Shown here: piece after piece, positions 54,847 to 62,893 of the stretch
How positions within the stretch are numbered: the stretch's first letter is position 1
How the letters are laid out: each line of letters begins with the position of its first letter
Origin: Emticicia sp. CRIBPO
GTDB taxonomy: Bacteria; Bacteroidota; Bacteroidia; Cytophagales; Spirosomataceae
DNA: 64,000 nucleotides
NCBI RefSeq assembly: GCF_009905725.1
Contig: NZ_JAAAKV010000003.1
Location: 24,808 to 88,807, forward strand
Direction of reading: 5' to 3'
The notes under the pieces: model-generated
Told to the model about the DNA's origin: nothing
Databases searched by the model: none
What the model saw: only the letters and a program-made list of their open reading frames with translations
Program-made: the position numbers and the translations under genes

Positions 54847-55220
54847 TCGGAGCTAAAAGCTCGGATGTCGGAGCTTTTAGCTCGGGGATATGGTGTTAAA
54901 GAGTATAAATCGGAGCTTTTAGCTCGGGTATTGGAGCTAATAGCTCGGAAATATGATATCGAAGGGCAAACATTGGAGCTTTTAGCTCGGCGATATGATG
55001 TCAAAGGTCAAACATCGGAGCTTTTAGCTCGGGGATATGCTGTCGAAGAGTATAAATCGGAGCTTTTAGCTCGGGGATATGGTGTCAAAGAGTATAAGTC
55101 GGAGCTTTTAGCTCGGGGATATGATGTCAAAGAGTATAAATCGGAGCTTTTAGCTCGGGGATATGATGTCGAAGGTCCAACGTCGGAGCTTTTGGCCCGG
55201 AAGTATCTTCTCGGAGCTAA
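54847..55220. repeat. 42-base tandem repeat array with palindromic core
   Basis: The core TCGGAGCTTTTAGCTCGG starts at 54868, 54910, 54973 (as TTGGAG), 55015, 55057, 55099, 55141 and 55183. These are steps of 42 bases except one of 63. Half-unit copies stand at 54847 (with AAAA in place of TTTT) and 54931. Each core contains the hairpin GAGCT-TTT-AGCTC. The linkers vary (GATATGRTGTCRAAG-type). Because 42 is divisible by three, open frames run through on both strands; these are taken as by-products, not genes. Confidence 0.85.
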
Positions 55221-55434
55221 ACCATTAAGGAGTGAAGGGCATTAAGGGGGCTGTTGACCATCTGTCTTGATATTCTCAATGCCTTAATGGTGAAAGAAAG
55301 TGTTTATCATGGCCGTAAAAGCCTCGATGGAGTAGTACGAAGATTTACCATTAAGGAGTGAAGGCCATGAAGAAGGCATGAAGGAGTACGCTGACAACTT
55401 CATGAACCCTTAATGCTCTCAATTCCTTAATGGT
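55221..55434. repeat. Two inverted-repeat-bounded elements in tandem
   Basis: Element 1 spans 55221-55291 and element 2 spans 55347-55434. Each begins ACCATTAAGGAGTGAAGG and ends CCTTAATGGT, so their ends are perfect 10-base inverted repeats. The interiors differ in length (71 versus 88 bases in total) but share CTCAAT-CCTTAATGGTGAAA at the right. They could fold as hairpins or be non-autonomous mobile units. Confidence 0.65.
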
Positions 55435-55449
55435 GAAACCTCAGCACTG

Positions 55450-57042
55450 CTATTGAAGCACGATAGACTCCTCCACTTTGATCTCATCCAGGAAATACTG
55501 GTCGTGCGACACCACCAGGAGGGTGCCCTGGTACTCATTGATGGCCGCGGTCAGTATCTCGATGTTCTGAATGTCCAGGTTATTGGTCGGTTCATCCAGG
55601 ATGATCACGTCCGGGGCCTGGTTGCCGATCGTAAGGGAGCAAAGCATCAGCCGCATTTTCTCGCCACCACTCAGGGTACGGCAGGGTTTGTCCCAATACT
55701 CCTTCGTAAACAGGAAGCGGTTCAGCCGTATCTTGATGTCGTGCTCCTGCAGGGTCCCGGTGTTGAAACTCCGGGCCTGTTCATAAACACTGAGATCATT
55801 ATCAATCAATGAATAATCCTGGTCGATGTAAATGGACCTGATGGCGGCCCGTTCGATGCTTCCGGTCTGAGGCTCCAGTTCCCCCAGCATCATTTTAATG
55901 AGTGTCGTTTTTCCCGATCCGTTCGCTCCCCTGATCACCAGACGCTCGCCGCTGCAGACCTGTAAACTCAGCGGCTCTTTCCACAGCCACTGGTCGCCAT
56001 ACCTGAAATTCACCTGCTCTGCCGTGACCAGGATCTTGCCTTTGTGGAGGCCGGAGCTGTCCAGGTTCACCTTCATTTTATCCGTATCCGGCAGGTCTTT
56101 CCGCAGGCGGCCCAGGTCGCGGGCGATGTTCCCGGTTTTTTCTGCGTGCACCTCTTTCATGCGGGAGGTACTTCTCTCGGCACTGTTGCGGAGGGTGTTC
56201 ATCACGATCGTCGGCATTCCGGCCTTTTCCTGTTTCTTTTTACCCCTGGCGTCCAGCTTCTGTTGCCGCTCCATCGCCTCTCGTTCTGTCTCGCGGGCTT
56301 TGCGGAGGGCCTTTTCCTTGCTTTTTACCTCATGGTTCAGGGCCTCGTTTTCTATGCGTTTCTGTTCGGCATAAAAATCATAATTACCCCCATACACCGT
56401 GATGCCTTTGGGCCCCAGTTCATAAACAGTAGGCAGGAGATTGAGCAGGGTCCGGTCGTGACTCACCACCACGAGGGTCTGTCCGGCCGAGCGGATGTAA
56501 TCGTACAGGATGTCCCGGCTGAGGGTATCCAGGTGGTTGCTCGGTTCATCCAGCAGCACCACCTCCGGCTGGTGAATGAGGATACCCGCCAGGAAAACCT
56601 TCGTTTTTTGTCCGCCGCTGAGCGAGCTCATCGGCAGGGAAAGGTCCGGTATATCCAGTTTCCAGTGGGCCAGGGCCTCGTTGCACCGTTCCTCAATGCC
56701 CCAGTCGTCGTCGAGAACACCCAGGTTGGCTTCGGTTACTTTCCCGTCCAGGATTTCTTTCAGGGCAAGCAGTTTTTCTTCAATGCCGAGGGCCTGAGCG
56801 ATGGTATACCCATTGAACTGCCCGAAAATCTGGGGGACATAATAAGGCCTGGGATCCGCTTTGACGGTTCCGTGCGTGGGAAGTAAATTCCCGGCTAAAA
56901 TTTTCAATAAAATAGATTTTCCGGCACCATTATGACCGATCAACGCGATCTTATCATGCTTGTTGACAACAAGATGGAGGTCAGAAAACAATATATCACG
57001 ATTGGGGTGTGTATAAGTAACACCTTGGAGAATTAACATCAT
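55450..57042 (-). CDS. ABC-F family ATPase
   Basis: A 530-residue soluble protein with two ABC domains and no membrane segment. Walker A motifs are GHNGAGKS and GANGSGKT, signatures are LSGGQK and LSGGEK, and Walker B motifs are VVLLDEPSNHLD and VIILDEPTNNLD. A charged helical linker (about 230-330) joins them, the P-site interaction motif that reaches into the ribosome. Family members protect or regulate ribosomes; some give antibiotic resistance. The subtype is not certain. ATG codons at 57042 and 57039 both are possible starts. Confidence 0.9.
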   Translation of the reverse strand: MMLILQGVTYTHPNRDILFSDLHLVVNKHDKIALIGHNGAGKSILLKILAGNLLPTHGTVKADPRPYYVPQIFGQFNGYTIAQALGIEEKLLALKEILDGKVTEANLGVLDDDWGIEERCNEALAHWKLDIPDLSLPMSSLSGGQKTKVFLAGILIHQPEVVLLDEPSNHLDTLSRDILYDYIRSAGQTLVVVSHDRTLLNLLPTVYELGPKGITVYGGNYDFYAEQKRIENEALNHEVKSKEKALRKARETEREAMERQQKLDARGKKKQEKAGMPTIVMNTLRNSAERSTSRMKEVHAEKTGNIARDLGRLRKDLPDTDKMKVNLDSSGLHKGKILVTAEQVNFRYGDQWLWKEPLSLQVCSGERLVIRGANGSGKTTLIKMMLGELEPQTGSIERAAIRSIYIDQDYSLIDNDLSVYEQARSFNTGTLQEHDIKIRLNRFLFTKEYWDKPCRTLSGGEKMRLMLCSLTIGNQAPDVIILDEPTNNLDIQNIEILTAAINEYQGTLLVVSHDQYFLDEIKVEESIVLQ

Positions 57043-57138
57043 TTCTTTCTTTAAGAGTGAATAATGACAAGACCAGCGGCCCTGTTTATTGTCTTACGAT
57101 ACAGAAAGAAATGATCACATAGCGGTGTTTTTTGATGA
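57037..57138 (-). promoter_or_regulatory. Structured leader of the ABC-F gene
   Basis: The predicted mRNA leader contains AUG followed at once by UGA (57120-57115). Next to it, 57115-57103 is perfectly complementary over 13 bases to 57050-57038, which covers the purine-rich ribosome-binding stretch and the first AUG. Between the arms lies another hairpin (57069-57076 with 57082-57095). The arrangement suggests a translational attenuator. Confidence 0.5.
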
Positions 57139-57144
57139 TGGGTA

Positions 57145-57175
57145 CAAAGGTAGGGGATTTTTTTGGGATGGGCAA
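57145..57175 (-). promoter_or_regulatory. Promoter of the ABC-F gene
   Basis: Read on the minus strand: TTG (57175-57173), a 20-base spacer, TACCTTTG (57152-57145). This is an exact match to the phylum consensus and implies a leader of about 96 bases. Confidence 0.78.
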
Positions 57176-57184
57176 AGGGGGTAT

Positions 57185-57214
57185 TTGAATATGAAATATA
57201 CTTTCGTATATTTA
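57185..57214 (+). promoter_or_regulatory. Candidate promoter of the AT-rich cassette with internal palindrome
   Basis: TTG (57185-57187), a 19-base spacer and TATATTTA (57207-57214; one base off TAnnTTTG). AAATATAC (57194-57201) and GTATATTT (57206-57213) form a perfect 8-base dyad overlapping the -7 box. It lies back to back with the ABC-F promoter. Confidence 0.5.
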
Positions 57215-57299
57215 GGGTGTAATACAAATACTGACTTTACAGTTTTGACTTGTCGTTAATTGAAGGAGTTGGAATCATTAGGTTATAAGGATAAAAAGT

Positions 57300-58256
57300 A
57301 TGATAGATTTAGAAATTTCAAACTACAATGGGAAATACACTCATTTGAATACTGAGCGGAGTCAAAACGTTAGGCCGATAGATCTAGCTAGGGCTATGGT
57401 TCAAGTAGGCCAAGGTAGTTGGAAAGATGTTTTTAATTTGAGCAAATTCAGAATTGGAGAGTTAGTTTGCAAAGCGTTTGCATTTTCGAATCTCGAGAGA
57501 GGCAATCTGATACTTCAGAATAGATTTAATAAACTTAATCAAAGTGAGAAGACAACTATTTCCTACTACTTTGGACAAGGTTTAACAAAATTGTATTCTG
57601 AAAAATTTCTCAAAATTAAATGGCTGTTCCATGTTGATGATTATATTGATCTTATCCAATTTACTAATAAGGGATTATCCACTTCCAAAATTACTGTTGG
57701 GAAAACAAAAAAGATAGCAAATAGACCAGATCTTATAGGTTTAGAGAGAAAAAATATTTCGCATATTTTTGAAGCAAAAGGCAGTTCCATTAAGTATGAC
57801 ACCAGTGTTATGCAACATGCTATTAATCAAGTTTCTCAAATAAAAACCTATAATGGTGTGTCACCTGAGACGAAAACTGCTTGTTATTTTGATCTTTCAA
57901 AGAAACCGATAAAAGGGATTATAATTGATCCTGAAAATGGAGATGATGGAATTGATATACAGCTAGATGAAGAACTTTTGATTAAGAGGTATTATTCTTT
58001 CTTTCTCGAAAATAGACAGTATTTTAGTAACAGTTTTAGGTATAAAAATCTTGAGTTTTTAATAACACCCGTAGGAATGCCGAGTATTTATTTTGGATTC
58101 GATAAAAGGCTCCTTGATATGAATGTAGCGGATTTGTTAAGCGAAAAGGGACTATATTATAACACAGATACATATTTGCAAAATTATAGTGAAGATTCAG
58201 AACACGTGAGTTTAGGTTTAGACGGAATTATTTTAGTAGATGAAAGAAAGTTTTGA
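57300..58256 (+). CDS. Unknown protein with PD-(D/E)XK nuclease-like motif (cassette gene A)
   Basis: A 318-residue soluble protein of no family I can name. The middle contains RPDLIG (142-147), then FEAKGSS (157-163): Pro-Asp144 and Glu158-x-Lys160 at the spacing of the PD-(D/E)XK nuclease fold. A following helix has Q180-xxx-Y184, as seen in RecB-like members. The N-terminal 130 residues are helical and may bind DNA or a partner. Base composition is very AT-rich. The ATG at 57300 is the first start after an in-frame stop at 57279. Gene B follows after 97 bases on the same strand. Confidence 0.7.
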   Translation: MIDLEISNYNGKYTHLNTERSQNVRPIDLARAMVQVGQGSWKDVFNLSKFRIGELVCKAFAFSNLERGNLILQNRFNKLNQSEKTTISYYFGQGLTKLYSEKFLKIKWLFHVDDYIDLIQFTNKGLSTSKITVGKTKKIANRPDLIGLERKNISHIFEAKGSSIKYDTSVMQHAINQVSQIKTYNGVSPETKTACYFDLSKKPIKGIIIDPENGDDGIDIQLDEELLIKRYYSFFLENRQYFSNSFRYKNLEFLITPVGMPSIYFGFDKRLLDMNVADLLSEKGLYYNTDTYLQNYSEDSEHVSLGLDGIILVDERKF

Positions 58257-58353
58257 GAGATTAGAAGTGTCAAATTGCCAAATGCTCAGTTTGTTAAAAT
58301 AAACAATTTAATATTTTAAACTCAATTGAAAGATATATTTTACTGTATTCAGT

Positions 58354-60084
58354 ATGAAGAATAATGAAGTAGTTATTGAACAAGTTCTTTTGAAGAAACA
58401 GTATATGGTTTCTTTTGAAGCAGTATACAGTCAAAGTGACTTCATTGATCCCCTAATTTTATTAAAGGACATTCCTCTGGCAGCACTTGAAGAAGTTGCT
58501 TACTTATTGGTGCGAATTACTAACATACAAAAAGAAGAAAGAAGATTTCATTCATCTTACCTATTAGGTTGGATGATGAGAATGACCGGTATTGATCAGA
58601 GGAAAGTACTTCAATTTGTTCAAACAAATCCAATATTTAACCTCGTAGATTTTTTAATAACTAGTCAGAAATCTTGCCTAAGACTAATACAAATAATCTT
58701 AGAGGTTGGCTGTCCAATAGAGCGAGAACTATCAAAGAATGATTGGGGAATGCTTTTTAAATCGTTGCTAATATGTAATACAATAGAAATAAAAAAACAG
58801 GAAGAAGTATTTAACTGGAATAATAACGAAGGCACTGAGAACTTTATGAGTAAGATTTTGCCCATTAGAATGCGAAATTTGGAAATAGAACGTAGGAAAG
58901 ATTATAAAGTGCAATTGTTGAAGGCCTCTTATTTTTTTGAATTTTGTAAATTAGATAACGAATATAAATCCTATCTAGAAAGCTTTTTGAGCTTTTATTC
59001 TTTTAAATCTTACGAAGAGTACATATGGAATATTTTGCATCCGTTTCTATTAATGATGACGAATGATGAAATTACCTGCAAAATTCATATCGATCAGAAA
59101 GACATAAGTACAATCAACTTTTTTAAACATTTCTTAATTAACGATAAAAAGGTCACTCTTGACGAAGATTATTTGTTACTACGCCAGTTTCCGATTCTCT
59201 ATCGTGCAACAAATACTTATATATTTTTGAATATTAATTTCTTCATAGATAAACTATATCATGGATTTCTTTTTGATTTTGTAGATGTATTAAAAAAAAG
59301 TGGTTTAGAAACATTTGACTACGGACAGTTAAAGAGGGATATGGGGAACAGATTTTCAGAAACCCATCTTTTTTACATGATAATGGAAAAATGCTTTACA
59401 TCCTTTGGCAATTTTAGAAACTCAGGAACTGATCTGAAGAAAAAATTAGATGAAAGAGAGCCGGATTATATTCTTAGGAATGAAAATGAAATCTTTTTAT
59501 TTGAATTTAAAGATTCTACTATAAATTCTAATATAAAGTATTCAGAAGACGCTTCAATTATTAAAGATGAATTACTTGAAAAATTTGAGTCCACTAAAAA
59601 GAACGTAGATAAACCTAAGAATAAAGCTGTAAATCAGCTTAAAAATAGTATTGTTGATATTCTAAATTCAAAGTTTCAACAAAAAGAGATAGATAATTTT
59701 GAACCCAATAATGTGATTATTTATCCTATTTTTGTATTTACGGATGTTGTTATGGAAGCAAGCGGTGTAAACTATTTTTTAAAAGAAAGATTAAATGCTT
59801 TAATTGAAAATGAAAACCTTCCGAAGAATAGAATTAGAGACATGGTTTTAATTAACCTTGATACTTTAATTTTGTATCAAGATTTGTTTAAAGAGAGCTT
59901 AATTGATTTTGGGGAATGCGTTAAAAGTTATCTTGGATTTGTTTCTCAGGGAAGTCCTGAAACTAAGCTATCAGCATTTGATGAATATTTTAAGTATTAT
60001 ATTGTGAGAAAAGGGTTTAAAGTCGTTACTAAACCGAAGGATTTTGATGAAATAATTAAATCTTTTATTTCAAAAGACACTTAA
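58354..60084 (+). CDS. Unknown protein with PD-(D/E)XK nuclease-like motif (cassette gene B)
   Basis: A 576-residue soluble protein, not recognised as a whole. The N-terminal 330 residues are predicted helical with many aromatic residues. Residues 370-386 contain PDYIL, then FLFEFKDS: Asp371 and Glu384-x-Lys386, the nuclease-like motif, followed by a helix with Gln428 and strands (NVIIYPIFVFTD). It is strongly AT-rich (16 G+C in 60 bases at 58981-59040). The layout of a long helical N-domain before a nuclease-like core recalls some restriction or defence effectors, but no such family is assigned. Confidence 0.7.
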   Translation: MKNNEVVIEQVLLKKQYMVSFEAVYSQSDFIDPLILLKDIPLAALEEVAYLLVRITNIQKEERRFHSSYLLGWMMRMTGIDQRKVLQFVQTNPIFNLVDFLITSQKSCLRLIQIILEVGCPIERELSKNDWGMLFKSLLICNTIEIKKQEEVFNWNNNEGTENFMSKILPIRMRNLEIERRKDYKVQLLKASYFFEFCKLDNEYKSYLESFLSFYSFKSYEEYIWNILHPFLLMMTNDEITCKIHIDQKDISTINFFKHFLINDKKVTLDEDYLLLRQFPILYRATNTYIFLNINFFIDKLYHGFLFDFVDVLKKSGLETFDYGQLKRDMGNRFSETHLFYMIMEKCFTSFGNFRNSGTDLKKKLDEREPDYILRNENEIFLFEFKDSTINSNIKYSEDASIIKDELLEKFESTKKNVDKPKNKAVNQLKNSIVDILNSKFQQKEIDNFEPNNVIIYPIFVFTDVVMEASGVNYFLKERLNALIENENLPKNRIRDMVLINLDTLILYQDLFKESLIDFGECVKSYLGFVSQGSPETKLSAFDEYFKYYIVRKGFKVVTKPKDFDEIIKSFISKDT

Positions 60085-60216
60085 TTTTACGCGTTAAGAG
60101 TTTACTGGGTTAAATAATAATACCACCTAATCCACTTATGAATTTTCTAATAAATGTTGTTCCAAATTACTTTTAAAATTCTCATTTATATTATTCTTAT
60201 CCTCACCCAACCTTTT
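60085..60216. other. AT-rich right flank of the cassette
   Basis: About 130 bases without a gene. I find no clear terminator after gene B and no direct repeat matching the left flank, so the right border of the cassette is only approximate. Confidence 0.3.
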
Positions 60217-60271
60217 TTGACCTAGATCAATGTTTATGATGTCTCGTTTGACCATTTTTGCATCGTCAAAC
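60217..60271. promoter_or_regulatory. Crp/Fnr-type dyad upstream of the DUF2798/Crp pair
   Basis: TTGAC-CTAG-ATCAA (60217-60230) matches the FNR-type consensus TTGAT-N4-ATCAA in nine of ten positions. A second dyad, GTTTGAC (60246-60252) with GTCAAAC (60265-60271), lies closer to the start codon. The gene pair downstream encodes a Crp/Fnr regulator, so self-control is plausible. Confidence 0.55.
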
Positions 60272-60286
60272 CATTAAAACAACAGA

Positions 60287-60511
60287 ATGAACAAAAAGTA
60301 TTTTAAGTACATCAACACTTTATTTGTCGTGTTTCCGATGACCCTCATCATGGCGTTTGTGGGCATCGTCCGCAATTATGGATTCGGGGAAGATTGGGTA
60401 TGGAAGTTTCTGAAAGCGTGGAGCGTCATGTTGCCAGTGGCTTATGCCGCTGCTTTCGTGATTATTCCCAACGCCAGAAAACTAGCCGAAAAAACTGCTT
60501 CCAGGTCATAA
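60287..60511 (+). CDS. DUF2798 family small membrane protein
   Basis: A 74-residue protein with two membrane segments (about 10-30 and 42-62). The pattern FVVFPMTLIMAFVGIVRNYG and WSVMLPVAYAAAFVIIPNAR is typical of DUF2798. Function is unknown. It is followed 27 bases later by a Crp/Fnr regulator gene on the same strand; together they probably form an operon. Confidence 0.85.
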   Translation: MNKKYFKYINTLFVVFPMTLIMAFVGIVRNYGFGEDWVWKFLKAWSVMLPVAYAAAFVIIPNARKLAEKTASRS

Positions 60512-60538
60512 GGCCGTAGATTTGTGGCTTATCACTAA

Positions 60539-61114
60539 ATGACTATGCAGGAACAACTTATTCATTACATCAGGAGATTTATTACCGTCACAGACGAGGA
60601 GCTTAACAAAATAGTTTCGTGCTTCAGACCCCTGGAAGCGGAGAAAAATGAACTCCTGGTGGTGGCCGGGCAGACCAGCCAACGTACTTTTTTTGTGGGG
60701 AAGGGCTGCATACGCATATTTTTTATCACCGAAGAGGGCCAGGAAGCGACGAGGTACATCGCTTTTGAGAACAACATGGCCACGGCCCTGTGCAGTTTTA
60801 TCTCCAATGAGCCCTCGCTGGAATTTATCCAGGCCCTGGAGCCTTCGGAATTACTCTGTATTTCTCATGAAGACTTTTACCATCTGCTGGAGGTGATTCC
60901 TGCCTGGGAGAAATTCCACAGGCACTATCTGGAGAAGGCTTATGTGAACAATACCAACAGATTGATGTCATTCCTGACCCTCAGTGCCAAAGAGAGATAC
61001 CGGCAGGTGCTGGAGGTCAACCCGGAAATAGTCAGGCGATTACCCAATAAAATCGTCGCTACCTACCTCAACATCTCACAGGAAACCCTGAGCAGGCTGA
61101 AATCAAAAATTTAG
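60539..61114 (+). CDS. Crp/Fnr family transcriptional regulator
   Basis: A 191-residue regulator. The cyclic-nucleotide-binding-type beta-roll is at about 20-110 (VAGQTSQRTFFVGKGCIRIF). A C-terminal winged helix carries LPNKIVATYLNISQETLSRL as the recognition region. There is no N-terminal Cys cluster, so it is not an oxygen-sensing FNR. The ligand is unknown. An ATG at 60545 is an alternative start. A matching dyad lies upstream of the operon. Confidence 0.92.
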   Translation: MTMQEQLIHYIRRFITVTDEELNKIVSCFRPLEAEKNELLVVAGQTSQRTFFVGKGCIRIFFITEEGQEATRYIAFENNMATALCSFISNEPSLEFIQALEPSELLCISHEDFYHLLEVIPAWEKFHRHYLEKAYVNNTNRLMSFLTLSAKERYRQVLEVNPEIVRRLPNKIVATYLNISQETLSRLKSKI

Positions 61115-61243
61115 GTTTACTGCCCTGATTTTAACGTCGTTGATCTGCCGGGTTAAGGTATTCAGTCCTATTTTATGAGCTTTTTTTTAGAACTCAGATC
61201 CCTTTGTTACCTTTATCTCAGAAACTTTGTCAGAAAAATACCG

Positions 61244-61795
61244 ATGGCTAATAAAATTCTGTTTTACCGGAACAAACTGCAACTCACCCAGTCTGAACTG
61301 GCAGAGCGGTCGGGATTGTCGCTGCGAACCATTCAGCGGCTGGAGTCCGGCCAGATTCCTAAAGGATATACCCTCAAAGTACTGGCCAAAGCCCTGGAAA
61401 CCGGCACCGGGGAATTGATTGAAGAACCTGAATCAGGTGAAGCGGTGGCGGATCTGAAAAAGATAAAACTCATCAACACCTCTGCTCTTTTCTTCATGAT
61501 CATTCCTTTCGGGAACATCGTTATTCCCTGGATTATCCTCAGGAGAAACAAGCTGGACGCCGTGAGAAAAACCGGATCGGAGATTCTTGAAATTCAGATT
61601 TTATGGACAGTCATCACCTCTTTTTTCCTGGCGGTCAGCCCGCTGCTTCAATGGGCCTTACAGCTTAAAATCCCCCTGATTCTTATATTTCTGTTTTTGA
61701 GCTCCCTTCTTAATTTGTTCATCATTCTACGTAATGCCAGATCACTAGCGGAAAAAGGGTATTTGGCTATTCGTTTGAAAAACAGCCTTTTGTGA
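61244..61795 (+). CDS. XRE-type HTH protein with C-terminal membrane domain
   Basis: A 183-residue protein. The N-terminal Cro/CI helix-turn-helix is KLQLTQSELAERSGLSLRTI followed by QRLESGQIPKG. The C-terminal half has three membrane segments in the DUF4870-like pattern (IIPFGNIVIPWIILRRNK). It is probably a membrane-bound regulator. The ATG at 61244 directly precedes the HTH; the longer frame upstream is AT-rich and lacks features. Confidence 0.85.
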   Translation: MANKILFYRNKLQLTQSELAERSGLSLRTIQRLESGQIPKGYTLKVLAKALETGTGELIEEPESGEAVADLKKIKLINTSALFFMIIPFGNIVIPWIILRRNKLDAVRKTGSEILEIQILWTVITSFFLAVSPLLQWALQLKIPLILIFLFLSSLLNLFIILRNARSLAEKGYLAIRLKNSLL

Positions 61796-61881
61796 GAGTT
61801 GTCGTAAAAATGTCGTAAAATTGGCGGCTATATTTTATGATGATTTTTATGCGTTTTCATGAGTTTTGTGAAAAAAAGCAA

Positions 61882-62832
61882 ATGAAAGTTATTAAAAAGA
61901 TCTGTCTTATTTTAAGCGTGTTTTTACTGGTTGGCTCCGTCGCCGGATATTTTTATTTTGACAGGAAGTTTACACCTCTGCCCAATAGCCTGCTGGTAAA
62001 AGGGGAAGTTGAACACCTGCCCATTGCGTGGGAAAGTAATGAGGTCAGTCCAATGGCAGCTTTACTTTTACCCGTCAGGCTCGCCGGCATTCCTGATACA
62101 TTTTACATGCAACTGGATTTCGGTTCACCGTTAACCCTGTTCTATCGTACACCACTGACAGCTATTCAACAGAAATACCCCGGTAAAGCAGAGCTATCGC
62201 CCGGATCACCGGTTTTGAAGTCAGATTTTCACCTTGGAAACATGCATGTGACTTCCGGGGATTTTAAGATACTTAACTATGGTGAGGACATCGACTGGCG
62301 TACAACCGGAAGAAGATACATTATTGGTACCATCGGGACTGATCTGCTGGAGAAGCGGGTGACCATCATGGACTTCAGGAATAATACCTGCTCATTCTTC
62401 GAAGACATTCCCTCCCGGGAATCCGGACGCCCGTTTGAAACATTTGAATTTAACAAAAGAAGGATACTGTTGCCGGCGAAGATAGGTGAAGAGGAGGTTA
62501 CTTTGCTTTACGATTCAGGCACGAGTGCTTTTGAACTGGTTACGAGTAAATCAAACTGGCAGAGGTACAAAAAAGAGAATGCCAAATCACAGGTTGAGGA
62601 GGCTAATTCGTGGGGAAATAGCTTGCAAACATTTACTGCAGAGAGTAACAAAGAAATAACTTTCGGACGGACCAGGGTTCCTCTCAGGAATGTTACTTAT
62701 ATAGAAGGGACTTCATTTCTTCAACAGATGCTGATGCGTTTTTCGGGAATGGAGGGCATGACCGGAAATCAGCTTTTTAAAGACAGGGTCGTTATCCTGG
62801 ACTGTGCCGGCAGAAGATTCGCAGTTTATTGA
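61882..62832 (+). CDS. Membrane-anchored aspartyl-protease-like protein
   Basis: A 316-residue protein with an N-terminal membrane anchor or signal (KICLILSVFLLVGSVAGYF). The body resembles retropepsin-like or pepsin-like half-folds: LLYDSGTSAFELV carries an Asp-Ser-Gly active-site triplet, and IIGTIGTDLLEKRVTIMDF is the typical dimer-strand signature. The N-terminal LDFGSPLTLFY may be a degenerate first triplet. Activity is plausible but unproven. The ATG at 61882 is chosen over 61837 because it directly precedes the hydrophobic stretch. Confidence 0.72.
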   Translation: MKVIKKICLILSVFLLVGSVAGYFYFDRKFTPLPNSLLVKGEVEHLPIAWESNEVSPMAALLLPVRLAGIPDTFYMQLDFGSPLTLFYRTPLTAIQQKYPGKAELSPGSPVLKSDFHLGNMHVTSGDFKILNYGEDIDWRTTGRRYIIGTIGTDLLEKRVTIMDFRNNTCSFFEDIPSRESGRPFETFEFNKRRILLPAKIGEEEVTLLYDSGTSAFELVTSKSNWQRYKKENAKSQVEEANSWGNSLQTFTAESNKEITFGRTRVPLRNVTYIEGTSFLQQMLMRFSGMEGMTGNQLFKDRVVILDCAGRRFAVY

Positions 62833-62847
62833 TGATCAGCAGGGGAT

Positions 62848-62893
62848 CGTGCCCTCGTGTCTTTCACACATCGAAAATAGCCACGACGGCACG
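62848..62893 (+). repeat. Inverted repeat of a CACGA-type dispersed element
   Basis: CGTGCCCTCGTG (62848-62859) faces CACGACGGCACG (62882-62893), 11 of 12 bases complementary, with 22-base loop. Similar wording occurs near 33.84 kb and 44.90 kb. It lies in the 213-base gap before the MutS-related gene. TATATTTG at 62995-63002 is a possible -7 box for that gene. Confidence 0.5.

Noticed and set aside
54847..55220. CRISPR array
   Set aside because: Units are contiguous and the linkers between cores are similar to each other, not unique spacers. Half-unit steps occur and no cas gene is nearby.
54865..55245. Open frame encoding SELLARGY-type 14-residue repeats
   Set aside because: The frame is open because the DNA repeat period is 42 bases. 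Frames on the other strand are open too, the linkers drift without codon bias, and no start signal or family pattern supports a protein.
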